Shown here piece by piece: positions 1 to 9,521 of a DNA stretch of 32,389 nt. The stretch is from a virus: positions 1 to 32,389 of the IMG/VR virus record IMGVR_UViG_3300009104_000072; one strand, written 5' to 3'. The notes under the pieces are model-generated. The model had not been told where the DNA came from. It saw only the letters and a list, made by a program, of their open reading frames with translations, and made no database searches. Made by a program: the position numbers and the translations under genes. Positions within the stretch are counted from its first letter, which is position 1. Each line of letters opens with the position of its first letter.

Positions 1-444
1 AGAATCGCCAAATAGTAGAAATCCTATTTTATCATTTGGAGTAGAAATTTGTATTGCAGTATGGTCATTCTCTTTTACATTTAAAATTGTATGCGAATAT
101 GAAGATACGCTTGGGTCAGGGTCAGATGCTTGTACCGTCAAGCCTGTAAGAGTGCCTACTGAGGTGATATTCGGTTGAGATGCAGTACCGAGTGTACCAG
201 TAATATCTCCACTAAAGGATGCTGTACCAGTAACGGTTAATTTTTCTGAACCACTTACAGCTCCACCAAGCCCAAGTGATCCCATTTGGAATCCAGTTCC
301 GTCATCGTCTATTTTAACTGCTGTAATGGCATCATTAGCTATATCAGCCGTAGCTATAGTAGCGTCTTGAATTTCGGTGGTTGTGATTACATCTGAGCCT
401 ACGACGAGAGCGACGTCAGCAGGTGCGTTGCCGTAATAAGCCAT
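1..444 (-). CDS. Tail-fibre-type structural protein, 3' end off the window
   Basis: The frame opens at the ATG at 444-442, whose first base is shared with the stop codon of the upstream gene (TAATG), and stays open to base 1, so only about 147 N-terminal residues are seen. It begins MAYYGNAPADVALVVGSDV and then has TTTEIQDATIATADIANDAIT, followed by a Gly/Ser/Thr-rich beta-type stretch with TVTGTASFSGDITGTLGT-like wording. Low-complexity, alternating beta-strand sequence of this kind is common in phage tail fibres and in the stalks that precede a receptor-binding or chaperone domain. The C-terminus, which would decide its exact role, is missing. It is the last visible gene of the minus-strand fibre cassette and is translationally coupled to its neighbour. 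A fibre role is likely; the specific type is unknown. Confidence 0.65.
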   Translation of the reverse strand, partial: MAYYGNAPADVALVVGSDVITTTEIQDATIATADIANDAITAVKIDDDGTGFQMGSLGLGGAVSGSEKLTVTGTASFSGDITGTLGTASQPNITSVGTLTGLTVQASDPDPSVSSYSHTILNVKENDHTAIQISTPNDKIGFLLFGDS

Positions 445-785
445 TAGGTCATCTCCATAATAGAGACAATAATGTCTACAGAAGAACCAGCACTAGCCTT
501 AGCCTTGATTGCGTCTGTGGCTTGTAAAACTAATTTGTTCCCCTGCATAATCTCAAGTGTACCTCCTGATGGTATTGGTAGTCCCTTGCCTAAATAAACA
601 TCGGCATTGGTTTCCGTGTCGCTAGTATCTGACACGATCTGTACATCTACTGTCTTGCTACTTGCAGAAGTGTTGGCAAGTGATATGCCCAAAACTACTG
701 TACTGGTAGAAGATGGAGCTGTGTACACAGTTGCAAGTGAAGTGGTTAGGTTTGCTTTGGTTTTTAATTTAAAAGTATTTGGCAT
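444..785 (-). CDS. Small beta-rich virion protein of the fibre cassette
   Basis: This 113-aa protein starts MPNTFKLKTKANLTTS and carries a pattern of beta strands separated by Ser/Thr-rich turns. Segments such as STVVLGISLANTS and KTVDVQIVSDT, and a later LEIMQGNKLVLQATDAIKAKAS, resemble short structural proteins of phage tails with a jelly-roll or Ig-like fold. There is no signal peptide, membrane helix or enzyme motif. It starts in a one-base TAATG overlap with the preceding gene and ends in another with the following one, so the three are translated as a coupled set. The role is inferred from position between two fibre-like genes; the specific function is unknown. Confidence 0.6.
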   Translation of the reverse strand: MPNTFKLKTKANLTTSLATVYTAPSSTSTVVLGISLANTSASSKTVDVQIVSDTSDTETNADVYLGKGLPIPSGGTLEIMQGNKLVLQATDAIKAKASAGSSVDIIVSIMEMT

Positions 786-1009
786 TATCCAAGTCCAATG
801 CTTAGGGCTACCGCCTCGTCAATAGCCGTTTGTTTCGCCTCATCAGATTCCACAAAGTATTTGAGGTTTCCTGAGGAGTCTTTGAAATATAATTTTTTGT
901 CTGCTGTGTTAATCGCGATCTCTCCAGCAACCAATGTAGTCCCCCCGCTTACAGGTGGGGTGTCTCCAGCAGTGCTACTTTTCTTTAGCTGAAGAGTGTT
1001 ACTAGCCAT
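785..1009 (-). CDS. Short fibre N-terminal-domain protein
   Basis: This 74-aa protein begins MASNTLQLKKSS, almost the same start as the 298-aa neighbour transcribed just before it (MASNTLQVKRSS), so the two share a common N-terminal module. The middle contains GEIAINTADKKLYFKDSSG, the G-E-(I/L)-A-x-N-x-x-D-x-x-L-(Y/F) beta-hairpin pattern found at the start of many phage tail-fibre and tropism proteins. Here almost nothing follows that module, so it may be a stand-alone adaptor or a cut-down fibre. Its ATG directly abuts the neighbour's TAA with no spacer. A structural role is likely; which virion position it occupies cannot be told. Confidence 0.6.
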   Translation of the reverse strand: MASNTLQLKKSSTAGDTPPVSGGTTLVAGEIAINTADKKLYFKDSSGNLKYFVESDEAKQTAIDEAVALSIGLG

Positions 1010-1906
1010 TTAAAATGTTCCACACTCAATTGTGGCATCGGTCATTGTACTAGCTTTTACTGATGCAAACTCGGCATTACCAACAGCGCCACTAAATACT
1101 TCAGAGGTGTTAGTAGCGTCAGGTATATATCTGAATACGTTATCGGTATCATCCATACCAAAAAATCCGACCTTGCTCGTTGTACCATTGTGCCATTTAA
1201 ACTCTACACCCCTATCCTTGTCATCGTTTGTACCACTGCCATCACCACCTAACGTAAAAATAGGATCATCAATGGTGACTGTTGTAGAGTTGACTGTAGT
1301 CGTTGTACCGTCAACTTGCAAGTTACCAGTAACAGTAACATTACCAGTTAGAGTTGGGTTAGATACAATTCCATATGTGACTGTTCCCCCGCTTTGAGAT
1401 ACGTCAGTTTCATTCGTAACCCCAGCAAAGGTGAGTGTGCCACCCAAAGCAATATCGCTGGGAGTGCTACCATCAGTAACCACTACCTTAGCATTCGTTA
1501 TCTTCGAATTGGCGATTCCACCAACTAACATAGCATTAGTGATTCCCAATGCTTTAACGCGCAAAGTATCACTATTGGTTTCAATTGAGCTATCATCCAC
1601 GTTCACGCTTAGTACACCTGAGGAGTGCCCCAAGCCATCCCCCGCTACAGATGATGCGATTGCAAGAGTAACACGGTTATCCGCATCCCCACTTTGCACC
1701 GCTTTGGTGATACCATCACCAGCGATAATATCTTTAAGTGTTGATAAATGGAACGGGTTTGTAGTTCCATTGCTATCGGTCTGTTTACCGACAAATAATT
1801 TTTCGTTGTTATTCGACCATGCAACTTCACCATAAGATAGCGATGATGGATCGCTTGATGAATTATATGATGATGATCGTTTGACTTGTAAGGTGTTTGA
1901 TGCCAT
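1010..1906 (-). CDS. Tail fibre / receptor-binding candidate
   Basis: This 298-aa protein has the MASNTLQVKRSS start followed by a GEVAWSNNNEKLFVGK hairpin module (residues about 1-45), typical of fibre N-termini. The centre is Thr/Val/Gly-rich. Residues about 190-240 include VTGNLQVDGTTTTVNST and then VTIDDPIFTLGG and DRGVEFKWHNGT, and the last part reads KVGFFGMDDTDNVFRYIPDA. This wording is familiar from tail fibres of marine phages. The strand-loop repeats suggest a trimeric beta-helix stalk. It lies in the fibre cassette downstream of the giant virion protein, with abutting neighbours. Whether it binds the receptor itself or connects the distal genes is not shown by sequence. Confidence 0.75.
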   Translation of the reverse strand: MASNTLQVKRSSSYNSSSDPSSLSYGEVAWSNNNEKLFVGKQTDSNGTTNPFHLSTLKDIIAGDGITKAVQSGDADNRVTLAIASSVAGDGLGHSSGVLSVNVDDSSIETNSDTLRVKALGITNAMLVGGIANSKITNAKVVVTDGSTPSDIALGGTLTFAGVTNETDVSQSGGTVTYGIVSNPTLTGNVTVTGNLQVDGTTTTVNSTTVTIDDPIFTLGGDGSGTNDDKDRGVEFKWHNGTTSKVGFFGMDDTDNVFRYIPDATNTSEVFSGAVGNAEFASVKASTMTDATIECGTF

Positions 1907-1922
1907 AATTTAGCCTTTAGCT

Positions 1923-2261
1923 TTAGATAAAAGTTCCCCCATCGATTGTTTTGTTGTCGAGGCTCTGTGATGCGCTTAACGTCACTACTGCTGAACTATC
2001 TCCAAATGAGCGACCTGTTAAGTTGTTAATGTCAGTTGCAGTAGCGGTTACTGTTGTGCCAGCGAGTTTCAAACCATTTGTTCCGTTATGTCCATTAACA
2101 TTTACGTCGGTTGTGCTAATCTGCAAAGCACTCTGAACACCCTCACCATCTTCAATTGGTTTAAGTGTGGTCTCTAACCCTTCATTGGTATTTGCCTCGG
2201 TGTGGACGGTCAGTAAGTCTTTGTAAGTTAGTGCTGGAGTTTTACTCGTTAAACCTGCCAT
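1923..2261 (-). CDS. Small tail-fibre-associated protein
   Basis: This 112-aa protein starts MAGLTSKTPALTYKDLLTV and contains the NGTNGLKLAGTTVTATATDINNLTG pattern over residues about 58-85, a motif often seen in phage fibres and baseplate-attached proteins. The C-terminus SASQSLDNKTIDGGTFI resembles the end of the 298-aa neighbour (ATIECGTF), suggesting paired or related C-terminal strands. No enzymatic motif, membrane helix or cysteine is present. It is the first gene of the fibre cassette after the giant protein. It could be the short link between the nozzle and the fibre. Confidence 0.6.
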   Translation of the reverse strand: MAGLTSKTPALTYKDLLTVHTEANTNEGLETTLKPIEDGEGVQSALQISTTDVNVNGHNGTNGLKLAGTTVTATATDINNLTGRSFGDSSAVVTLSASQSLDNKTIDGGTFI

Positions 2262-2296
2262 AATGTTTTTAATCTCTCACTGTTTCAATGTTTAAA

Positions 2297-5200
2297 CTAT
2301 TTATTCCGTTCTCGTTTTTTCCGTTCTTCAAGAACGCGCTTACCGTATCCTGTTGACATAAATGGAGCATACTTATCGATAACCTTTGCAAAGTCCTGTC
2401 CGATCCAATCGGTATCCCCATCCTTCCAATATAAGTGTTTACCAGCTATTGGTATATGTCGTATCCACTTTGCTCCCCGCTTTTGGAAATCTCGCCATGC
2501 GTATTTAGCGGGGGTGCGGGTGTTTTTATACTTGTCTAAACGCCTATGCAAAAATTGTATATCTGAAATAGGATCATCGATATAATCTACAGGTGGGATG
2601 AGCATTTTAATTATTGCCTGAGAAGTTTTGCTGTTGATAAAGTTGTAATAATGATATCTAGATATTCCAGCGAGCTTTAGCAAATTAGAAACCACCAGTT
2701 CATCTAAGTCTGTTTTTCTTCCAGCCATCCAATCCTTTATGGTATCAGCACTTGCCTCTGCCATTGCCAAGACTGTTCCCAACATTACCATGTTCATTAT
2801 AGCGGAGGCGTGTTTACCCTCCTTCTTAAGCATATTAGTTTCATTGACAAACACATCAAATCTTTTGAGCATGAATGTTTTGAGCATATAAAATATTCTG
2901 CCATTAGGATGCCTCAAATAGCCTACAGGAACTTCAGACCTTGCAACTGGCTGTACGTCCAACAGTTCACTGTATGCTAAGAGTGTGGTTAGCTCTGTAC
3001 GCTTACCAGTAGATAGCTCTTGTATTAGTTGTGCATACTCTTTATCATTAAACTTTCTTTTGATGCGTCTTTGTATATCACGAGTTAGTTTGTTGTTTTT
3101 CCCGCGCTGTATTTGCTTTGCGCCCTTTTCAAAATTTTTCATCACGGTGTTGACATACGTTTCTTTACCAGCGCGATCCATAGTTGTTAAACCTGACAGT
3201 CTAAACACCCAAGTCATTGCTCTTTGTAAGGAAGTTTGATTATCACTCAACTCTTGCAGTATGCGATTGTCCACACCAAGCTGTTTAAGTTTATACTTGT
3301 TTAAACGGGTTATACTTTTAAACATCTCGCCCAACACATTAGTGTATGTAGACGGTCTAATTAGACCCAGTCTTTTACCTTTACTTGATCGATAAACAGC
3401 CACACCTAAATCTCCTAACTGTGTAACCGCGCTAAACACACTACCCATTGTTGATATATAGCCAATACTTCTTACCCCTGACCATAATGGGTGCATTGAG
3501 TCGTCTTTAAAATAAGTAGTCAGCAGTTCCCTGACTCTCTCAGTTTGATCGTTATTTAATTTATACTCTGACTGTAAATCTAATATCATTGATCCAACCT
3601 GATCTTCAAGACCCATATAAGGCAATCCAGTTCTACCTTGCTCTTCTATCCTGAGCTGTTCCATTGCTTTTTGGATTGCGGGTGACTTTCTATTTTTATA
3701 GACCAACAATCCGTTTTTCTCGTTCAATATAAAGCGTTTAACCCTATGATCGTATATACCCACCCCTTTGATCTTAGTATTCTTGGGCAACACTCTTACA
3801 CTATAACGGTTAGGTCTTCCCCCTAAAAACTGGGCGACAGCAATTTTCTTAGCCATGCCACTTCCATACCTTGCTAATGTGTTATGAGGCTCATCGTAAA
3901 AACGTAATTGGTCAACAGTTAGCTGATCTATTTTTCTAGATTGCGTCCACTTAGTGCTACTATTTAATAATCCTTTTTGCTGGCGTAATAATATATTGGC
4001 AATAGCCATTTTTTCCTCATCGGTCAGATCGCGTCCGCGCTTAGATCGAGCATCGTTAAAAGCCTCCTGTAGCTTGCTCTGTTTTGCTGATGCGGTAATA
4101 CCACTAACATACTTAAAGAAAGCACGATAATCGACAACTTCACGTGGGAAGTGATTTTCGATATGACCTATATCTACACCTACAGCCATTGCTTGTTCAT
4201 GCAGATTTTTATGAGCTTGTTGGAATGCTCTATACTGACTGATTCGTCGTTTAGATTTTAAAATTAATTCAACAGTAGCCGTATCACCATTATATAAAGC
4301 TAATTTAAGTGCTACATATTCAGCCTTTTTCTTACGACTCTTAGCTTTCTTTTTTAGTTTCTTAAGCGTTTTTCCAAATGGAGTAACTGCCTTTAGGTAA
4401 GCGTCTAAAAGGTCGCTTTCTCTCTTTTGATACCTACGAAGGCGTTCAGCTAATTTTGGGTTTATACGAGAAAGTTGAGATGAGATTGATTTAAATAAGT
4501 CACGTATTTGTCTAGGCTTATTAATACGCTCATCGCGTCTTGCATTTCTTGCCTCTCTGCGAGTAACCTTTTTATTAAAGGCTTTTGCGTATTCTTTTTC
4601 TTGGGCTTTGCCTAAACTAAAGCCCTCTCCTCTCTCTAACTGAGACTGGAGATTACTATATGCTTGTTTCCCTGTTTCAGAGACATAGCCTTCTTTTTCA
4701 AGTCTATTGACTTCTGAGTCCCAGTAGTCTCTAGAGTTTTTTCTGTTTTGCTTTTCTGAGAGGCTTTCGTTTTCCTCGACTCCTTCAAACGTAATACTGC
4801 CTCGTGTAGCTGTTGTTGTGTCATCTATAACTCCTTTGTCTTGCAAATCTAATGCAATTTTATCACCTAGATCAATGATTATTATTTTACCAGTATTGCC
4901 ACGTATCTCAATTGTGTGATCTATGCCTATGTCATTTAAATTATTTGATATTTCTATTACGCCTTGTTGATCTGTGATTGGAAATGAAGTTTCATAAACA
5001 AGATCACTTCCATTATTGTCAGGCTTAAAATGCATTACCTGATATTGATCCCCAAGTAAGCCCGCATAGGCAATATATAAATCAAGCGCATTTTGATCAG
5101 GATTTTCGACAGTAAATACCATACTGTTTTCTTTGCCAAATTTGTTTGTAACAGCACCCGCTTGTGCGTGTCTGCCATTAAGATTGATGTCTTTTGCAAC

Positions 5201-8104
5201 ATCAGCAAGTATGCCAAAATATCTTAATTCACGCTCACTGTTGATTGATTCGAACACCCCCTCAACAGTTGTTTCACCCTTCCTTCTAAATGTTGCCATC
5301 ACTTTGTCAGAATCCATACGAGCATCGAAAACTGACGGCTTTCCTTCTGAAAACGCTCTTAGCTCTTCCACCATCACTGATTCGCTAGGGACTACATATG
5401 CATTAGAACTTGTAGCGCGTAAATCACGATATTTCATAAAGGTTTGTGCATTTTTCGATACGCTAGGATCAATCGTATTGGTCAAAGTCTCTATGTTAAA
5501 TGGTCGCGACAATTCTCTAACATTTTTAAAAACAACTTGTGCTGGATAGGTATCGTGCTTTTTTGTTCTCTCATCACCTCTTAAGATTTTATCAAACTGT
5601 GCTACATATAAAACTTTACCACGATTTAGGTTAACATCAGGTTCGGAGACCATGCGCTCAACATCAATGCGTAACTGTTTTAAGGTTTTTCTATTCTTTT
5701 TTGCTTTGCGTGCATTTTTCTTTTTTTCAAGTTCAAATACTTCCTTGAAACGTGGATTGGATTGACTTGATGATTCTTTAGGGTATTGGTAAATAACAAT
5801 TACATCATTACCAGCTTTCGCTAGATTCTCTAGGGCTGTTGCACCGCGCTCACTTAATTGCCACCCACTATATTTTTCGGGGTATCTGATACCCTCAACA
5901 GATCGTCTACCTTTAGCATCTCTAGCAATAGCATCACCACCCATAACGAATATTCCACCCTCGCCACGTGAGCCAAGTGAAAATAATTCTATCTGACCCG
6001 ACTTGGTTTCTTTTGATACTTCTACTGGCTCGTAGTTGACCGCTTGACTTGCATCAGGAATATTATCAGATATTTCAAATCCATCAATTAAGTTTGTACC
6101 ATCATCTAATATCAATTCAGCTTTGAAAGACTCATTTAAGCTTTCAGGTAAAACCGCATAATCGGGAAGAGCAACATCGTACCCTAATCCTCTGATAAAT
6201 GCTTTGGAGAATAGCTCCTCCCCAGTATACGGCAATGACTCATTATTTAACTGAGCCTCATTTTGAACACCAGCTATCCATCCATCAATATCAGCCTTAA
6301 GCTCTGCGTTAACTTCGCCCATTCGGCTAAAGACAGCTTCTGCTGTATCCTCAAGGAAATCGGCTTGGGTTGCCTCTTTTGATAGCAAAACACGTCTTGT
6401 CCCGTCCCCGAATTCATAGTTTGTTGCTTGGACTGGAATTCGATATCTCTTAACATCGTCATCGACATATCCATCTTCTCCTTCCTTGATTTGTTCGTTT
6501 TCAAATTGACTTGGGTTGTAGTTCGCATCAATTAGTTGTTGTTCTGTAAATACATCTTCTATTGGCAATTCAGAAAATCCGATACCAATCTTATCTTTAT
6601 AATTAGTTAACTGAGATACTCTACCAGCGTATTCCGTTTCTACTTCTGTTGTCGGTTTTTGATACTGCTTAGTCTTTGCTGTAATAATGTCTTGGACTAA
6701 CGGATCGTTTTCAGGGACTTCAATGGAATTTCCGTTGTCAAAAGTTAGCCTGACTGTACCCGCCACTGCGCCTGTGCCAATCTCTACAACACTTTCTGCG
6801 ACGATAGCTGGTATATTAATCTGCTCACCTTCTTCAGGGTCTAAAGCAACTAATTGACCAATAGCCTCTCCCGTTCCACCAAGCCCAGCTTGAGTTAATA
6901 TTTCTTTACCTAAGGCGCTTAAGTTGCGGGTTAAACCCATACCTTTTGCCATTTTTAAATAGCGACCAGCAACACCACCACTAATAGCATCAAAAACAGC
7001 TACAGGAACACCTTTTTCCAAAGCCTCTTGTTGTGCCTTTGAATTAATTTCTTCGTTAGTAAATGCCTCCGCTAATTGATCGGGGTCTTTTACGTTAACT
7101 CCTTGCTGACTAAAACTGCCTAGTATTTCACTTGCCCATTCAATACCTAATGAAGTTATAAAACTTGTAGTTGCAATACTGAGAGCGATTGGTGCACCAA
7201 CCACAGCACCACCAACCATTACTGGTACACCAACAGCAATACCTGCTGGCAAAAATTGAGTAAGACTTTCGGTGGCAAGCTGTGCAGTAACAGCAATGGG
7301 GTCTGCTTTTAATTCTTTTAATGTTTGACCGAAATCGTTTTCAGGATTCATCGCCTTATCAAAGGTCTCCGATGCTGGCAAATCTTCTAATTTAGATTGT
7401 TCTATTGCAATCTGTCTTACACGCTCCTCAGGGTTAATACCCAACTGATACCCCAAAACATTGGTCATCGTTTTTAAATTACCATATCCCCTTAGAAACG
7501 CATTTTTTGCACCTTCTATTTCATCGTCAGAAATATCTAGAGCAGTCAACACATCGTTTTTAAAAGTTTCGTAATCAGACTTCTCTTGGTCGGGATTTAC
7601 TTTTGCAATTTCATTTCTAATGCCATCAGCAGTATGCTGACCAGTCTCTATGAGCTTGTCTATCTTTTTTTCTTGATTAGGAAACTCACTGTACAGTTTT
7701 TCTTTTTGTTTTAATAGCTTGTCACGATTTTTAACTCTGACCACTGCACCCTGATAGTTTTGTTCAGCTTGTGCTTGTTGTATCGTTCTAACATAATTGC
7801 TAACAGTTTCATTGTCGGGTTGGAGTCCAGTATAACGTGTAACAAATTTTAAAGTATCTTGACCTGTCTCGTCCCATATTTTATCAATAATATAGTTAGA
7901 TGCCATACGACCCGTTTCAGGGTCTTCATAGTAAGCAGTATATAAATTAGGTTGATTGGGTAGAGGGTCTCCTTTTCGTGCCCCAAATCGCGCTCCTAAT
8001 TCAGGAGTCCAAACATGAGCTCCAAAATTATTGTGACTTAAGGCTCGATTACCCCCCTCAAATAGGTCTACAACCTTATATAGAAAGCCATTTTTTTCAT
8101 TCAT
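2297..8104 (-). CDS. Giant 1935-aa internal virion / polyvalent ejection protein
   Basis: At 1935 aa this is by far the largest gene. Residues about 90-230 are charged and helical. Residues about 270-320 are a Gly/Ala/Val-rich hydrophobic stretch (AGIAVGVPVMVGGAVVGAP) that could insert into a membrane. Residues about 580-650 contain FLEDTAEAVFSRM, which looks like the helix of a polyvalent-protein metallopeptidase module without its HExxH. Residues about 1170-1300 are strongly basic, with ENHFPREVVDY further on. The C-terminal 500 residues (RSIGYISTMGSVFSAVTQLGD, then MDRAGKETY, MLKTFMLKRFDVF and a second hydrophobic helix near 1765-1790) match the style of large polyvalent protein-associated domains. 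By position, directly after two smaller internal-protein candidates, it probably travels in the capsid and is ejected with DNA, as gp15/gp16 of T7-like phages are. No lytic transglycosylase motif was recognised. The enzyme role is unassigned. Confidence 0.8.
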   Translation of the reverse strand: MNEKNGFLYKVVDLFEGGNRALSHNNFGAHVWTPELGARFGARKGDPLPNQPNLYTAYYEDPETGRMASNYIIDKIWDETGQDTLKFVTRYTGLQPDNETVSNYVRTIQQAQAEQNYQGAVVRVKNRDKLLKQKEKLYSEFPNQEKKIDKLIETGQHTADGIRNEIAKVNPDQEKSDYETFKNDVLTALDISDDEIEGAKNAFLRGYGNLKTMTNVLGYQLGINPEERVRQIAIEQSKLEDLPASETFDKAMNPENDFGQTLKELKADPIAVTAQLATESLTQFLPAGIAVGVPVMVGGAVVGAPIALSIATTSFITSLGIEWASEILGSFSQQGVNVKDPDQLAEAFTNEEINSKAQQEALEKGVPVAVFDAISGGVAGRYLKMAKGMGLTRNLSALGKEILTQAGLGGTGEAIGQLVALDPEEGEQINIPAIVAESVVEIGTGAVAGTVRLTFDNGNSIEVPENDPLVQDIITAKTKQYQKPTTEVETEYAGRVSQLTNYKDKIGIGFSELPIEDVFTEQQLIDANYNPSQFENEQIKEGEDGYVDDDVKRYRIPVQATNYEFGDGTRRVLLSKEATQADFLEDTAEAVFSRMGEVNAELKADIDGWIAGVQNEAQLNNESLPYTGEELFSKAFIRGLGYDVALPDYAVLPESLNESFKAELILDDGTNLIDGFEISDNIPDASQAVNYEPVEVSKETKSGQIELFSLGSRGEGGIFVMGGDAIARDAKGRRSVEGIRYPEKYSGWQLSERGATALENLAKAGNDVIVIYQYPKESSSQSNPRFKEVFELEKKKNARKAKKNRKTLKQLRIDVERMVSEPDVNLNRGKVLYVAQFDKILRGDERTKKHDTYPAQVVFKNVRELSRPFNIETLTNTIDPSVSKNAQTFMKYRDLRATSSNAYVVPSESVMVEELRAFSEGKPSVFDARMDSDKVMATFRRKGETTVEGVFESINSERELRYFGILADVAKDINLNGRHAQAGAVTNKFGKENSMVFTVENPDQNALDLYIAYAGLLGDQYQVMHFKPDNNGSDLVYETSFPITDQQGVIEISNNLNDIGIDHTIEIRGNTGKIIIIDLGDKIALDLQDKGVIDDTTTATRGSITFEGVEENESLSEKQNRKNSRDYWDSEVNRLEKEGYVSETGKQAYSNLQSQLERGEGFSLGKAQEKEYAKAFNKKVTRREARNARRDERINKPRQIRDLFKSISSQLSRINPKLAERLRRYQKRESDLLDAYLKAVTPFGKTLKKLKKKAKSRKKKAEYVALKLALYNGDTATVELILKSKRRISQYRAFQQAHKNLHEQAMAVGVDIGHIENHFPREVVDYRAFFKYVSGITASAKQSKLQEAFNDARSKRGRDLTDEEKMAIANILLRQQKGLLNSSTKWTQSRKIDQLTVDQLRFYDEPHNTLARYGSGMAKKIAVAQFLGGRPNRYSVRVLPKNTKIKGVGIYDHRVKRFILNEKNGLLVYKNRKSPAIQKAMEQLRIEEQGRTGLPYMGLEDQVGSMILDLQSEYKLNNDQTERVRELLTTYFKDDSMHPLWSGVRSIGYISTMGSVFSAVTQLGDLGVAVYRSSKGKRLGLIRPSTYTNVLGEMFKSITRLNKYKLKQLGVDNRILQELSDNQTSLQRAMTWVFRLSGLTTMDRAGKETYVNTVMKNFEKGAKQIQRGKNNKLTRDIQRRIKRKFNDKEYAQLIQELSTGKRTELTTLLAYSELLDVQPVARSEVPVGYLRHPNGRIFYMLKTFMLKRFDVFVNETNMLKKEGKHASAIMNMVMLGTVLAMAEASADTIKDWMAGRKTDLDELVVSNLLKLAGISRYHYYNFINSKTSQAIIKMLIPPVDYIDDPISDIQFLHRRLDKYKNTRTPAKYAWRDFQKRGAKWIRHIPIAGKHLYWKDGDTDWIGQDFAKVIDKYAPFMSTGYGKRVLEERKKRERNK

Positions 8105-8105
8105 T

Positions 8106-9521
8106 TTATTTAAATGAGCCGAATTTTCTTAGCATTTCAGATTCTTTGGATGGCTTTCGATTCGCCATTCTCATATATGCGTCAAACCCAGTTTTTGCAC
8201 CTGATTTAATGTCGTCTAAAAACTTTCCAATGACTTGTCTTTTTGCCTTATCTACTTTGTTTTTTTGGACAATTGATTTTTGGGCGCCACGCTTTCCACC
8301 AGCCATTGCCACTTTCTTTTGTGGGCTTGCGTATATTGATGCCTCTGCCATTGAAGGAATACGAACCCCACCTTGCTCTACTGGTGCATCTTGGGTTCGT
8401 CCTTTATATACTATAGAATCTCTATTAGGACTTGGTGGGCGAAGGCTTTCTTCATATCTCCGTAGCGCATCATTGGCTTTTTTATTATCAGCTTTAGCAC
8501 TCGCTATAAATCTTTTTTCCTTTTCAGCATCAGCAAATTTGGCTAATTGTTCATCCACAGTGCCACCCTTAGGTGTTGGTAGCTGTAGTCTATTTTTCTT
8601 TTGCTCTTCAGTTAATTTTTTACCCATATGTCTAGTATCTCTAAACATTCGTGGATTAGCATCTTTAAACTCTTGTGTCCAATATGAGTTTGGCATCATA
8701 CGCTTTGATATAGGATCGCGCACCATCGCATATTCGCCTTTGTTTTGAGCCTGTTCTTTTTTCACCTCGATGATGTGGTCTAAATGCTTTCTCCGCGCCT
8801 CTCTTTTAGCGGTGTCTCGTCCTAGCTTACCCATATTGGCAATCTCTCTGTCAGACATATTAGGTGGCGGTAGTGATCTACGATAGGCTCTCTCTGTTGA
8901 CGGATCGGGAGTAAATTTCTTTTTTGGTTGTAGGCTTTTTTGATAAGCTATTTCAGTCGGATTATTCATATCAGGCATTGGCGAAGTTTCACCAATTTTA
9001 TTATCAAAAAGACTTTGCTTTACCTGACCACCCGTAGAAGGTTGTTTGGTAATATCTACATTAGCACCACCAAGATTGGGGTTTGCCAGTTGATTATTTT
9101 GATTCCCTAGCGGATTGTCTTTCAAACCTTTAGCTTTAGAAATCAGCGATCTGCCAGCGTCAGAGACTCGTTTGAAAAATCCATCTTTTTTTGGCTCAGG
9201 CTGTGGTGCAGGGGTCGTTTCTACAGGGTTAAGACCAGCCTGTACTCGCGCCTGATTAGATATTTCATTTTCTCTTAAGGCATTATCATATATACCTTTT
9301 GAGATCGTTGCGTCAATTAAGTTACCCTGATTATCAGTTTTCCATTCTTTATAAGTGCCATCATTATCGATATATACGTCTCTAAACTTAAATTGCCTCA
9401 TTGTACGCAGGGCGTCATCTTGCTCACGGGATTTTCTTTCTGCCTGTAAAGTTAATAATTGTCCAAGAGGAGTTTGTTTAGGATCAAGTCGTTGCGTGCC
9501 GTACTGTATTTCTGCCATCAC
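8106..9521 (-). CDS. Hydrophilic internal virion protein candidate
   Basis: This 471-aa protein is very polar, rich in Lys, Arg, Gln, Asn and Pro, with no membrane segment. It contains several Pro-rich linkers (TTPAPQPEPKKDGFF near residue 105; RRSLPPPNMSD near 215) between short charged helices, and a basic C-terminus (GKRGAQKSIVQKNKVDKAKR). Two short similar segments, TEIAYQKSLQPKKKF and STERAYRRSLPPP, look like an internal repeat. It lies between the 152-aa candidate and the giant protein and overlaps the former by 4 nt. A flexible, basic, packaged protein that exits with DNA is the best guess. No family is recognised. Confidence 0.6.
   Translation of the reverse strand: MMAEIQYGTQRLDPKQTPLGQLLTLQAERKSREQDDALRTMRQFKFRDVYIDNDGTYKEWKTDNQGNLIDATISKGIYDNALRENEISNQARVQAGLNPVETTPAPQPEPKKDGFFKRVSDAGRSLISKAKGLKDNPLGNQNNQLANPNLGGANVDITKQPSTGGQVKQSLFDNKIGETSPMPDMNNPTEIAYQKSLQPKKKFTPDPSTERAYRRSLPPPNMSDREIANMGKLGRDTAKREARRKHLDHIIEVKKEQAQNKGEYAMVRDPISKRMMPNSYWTQEFKDANPRMFRDTRHMGKKLTEEQKKNRLQLPTPKGGTVDEQLAKFADAEKEKRFIASAKADNKKANDALRRYEESLRPPSPNRDSIVYKGRTQDAPVEQGGVRIPSMAEASIYASPQKKVAMAGGKRGAQKSIVQKNKVDKAKRQVIGKFLDDIKSGAKTGFDAYMRMANRKPSKESEMLRKFGSFK

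Noticed and set aside
2297-8104. Lytic transglycosylase or intact HExxH peptidase in the giant protein
   Set aside because: No E-S-x-x-(N/D)-x-x-A-x-S type or HExxH motif was found; only a peptidase-like helix without the catalytic residues.
7978-8748. 256-aa plus-strand frame opposite the internal virion protein gene
   Set aside because: It is antisense to two clear minus-strand genes, has no ribosome site and an implausible composition rich in Leu, Ser and Phe.
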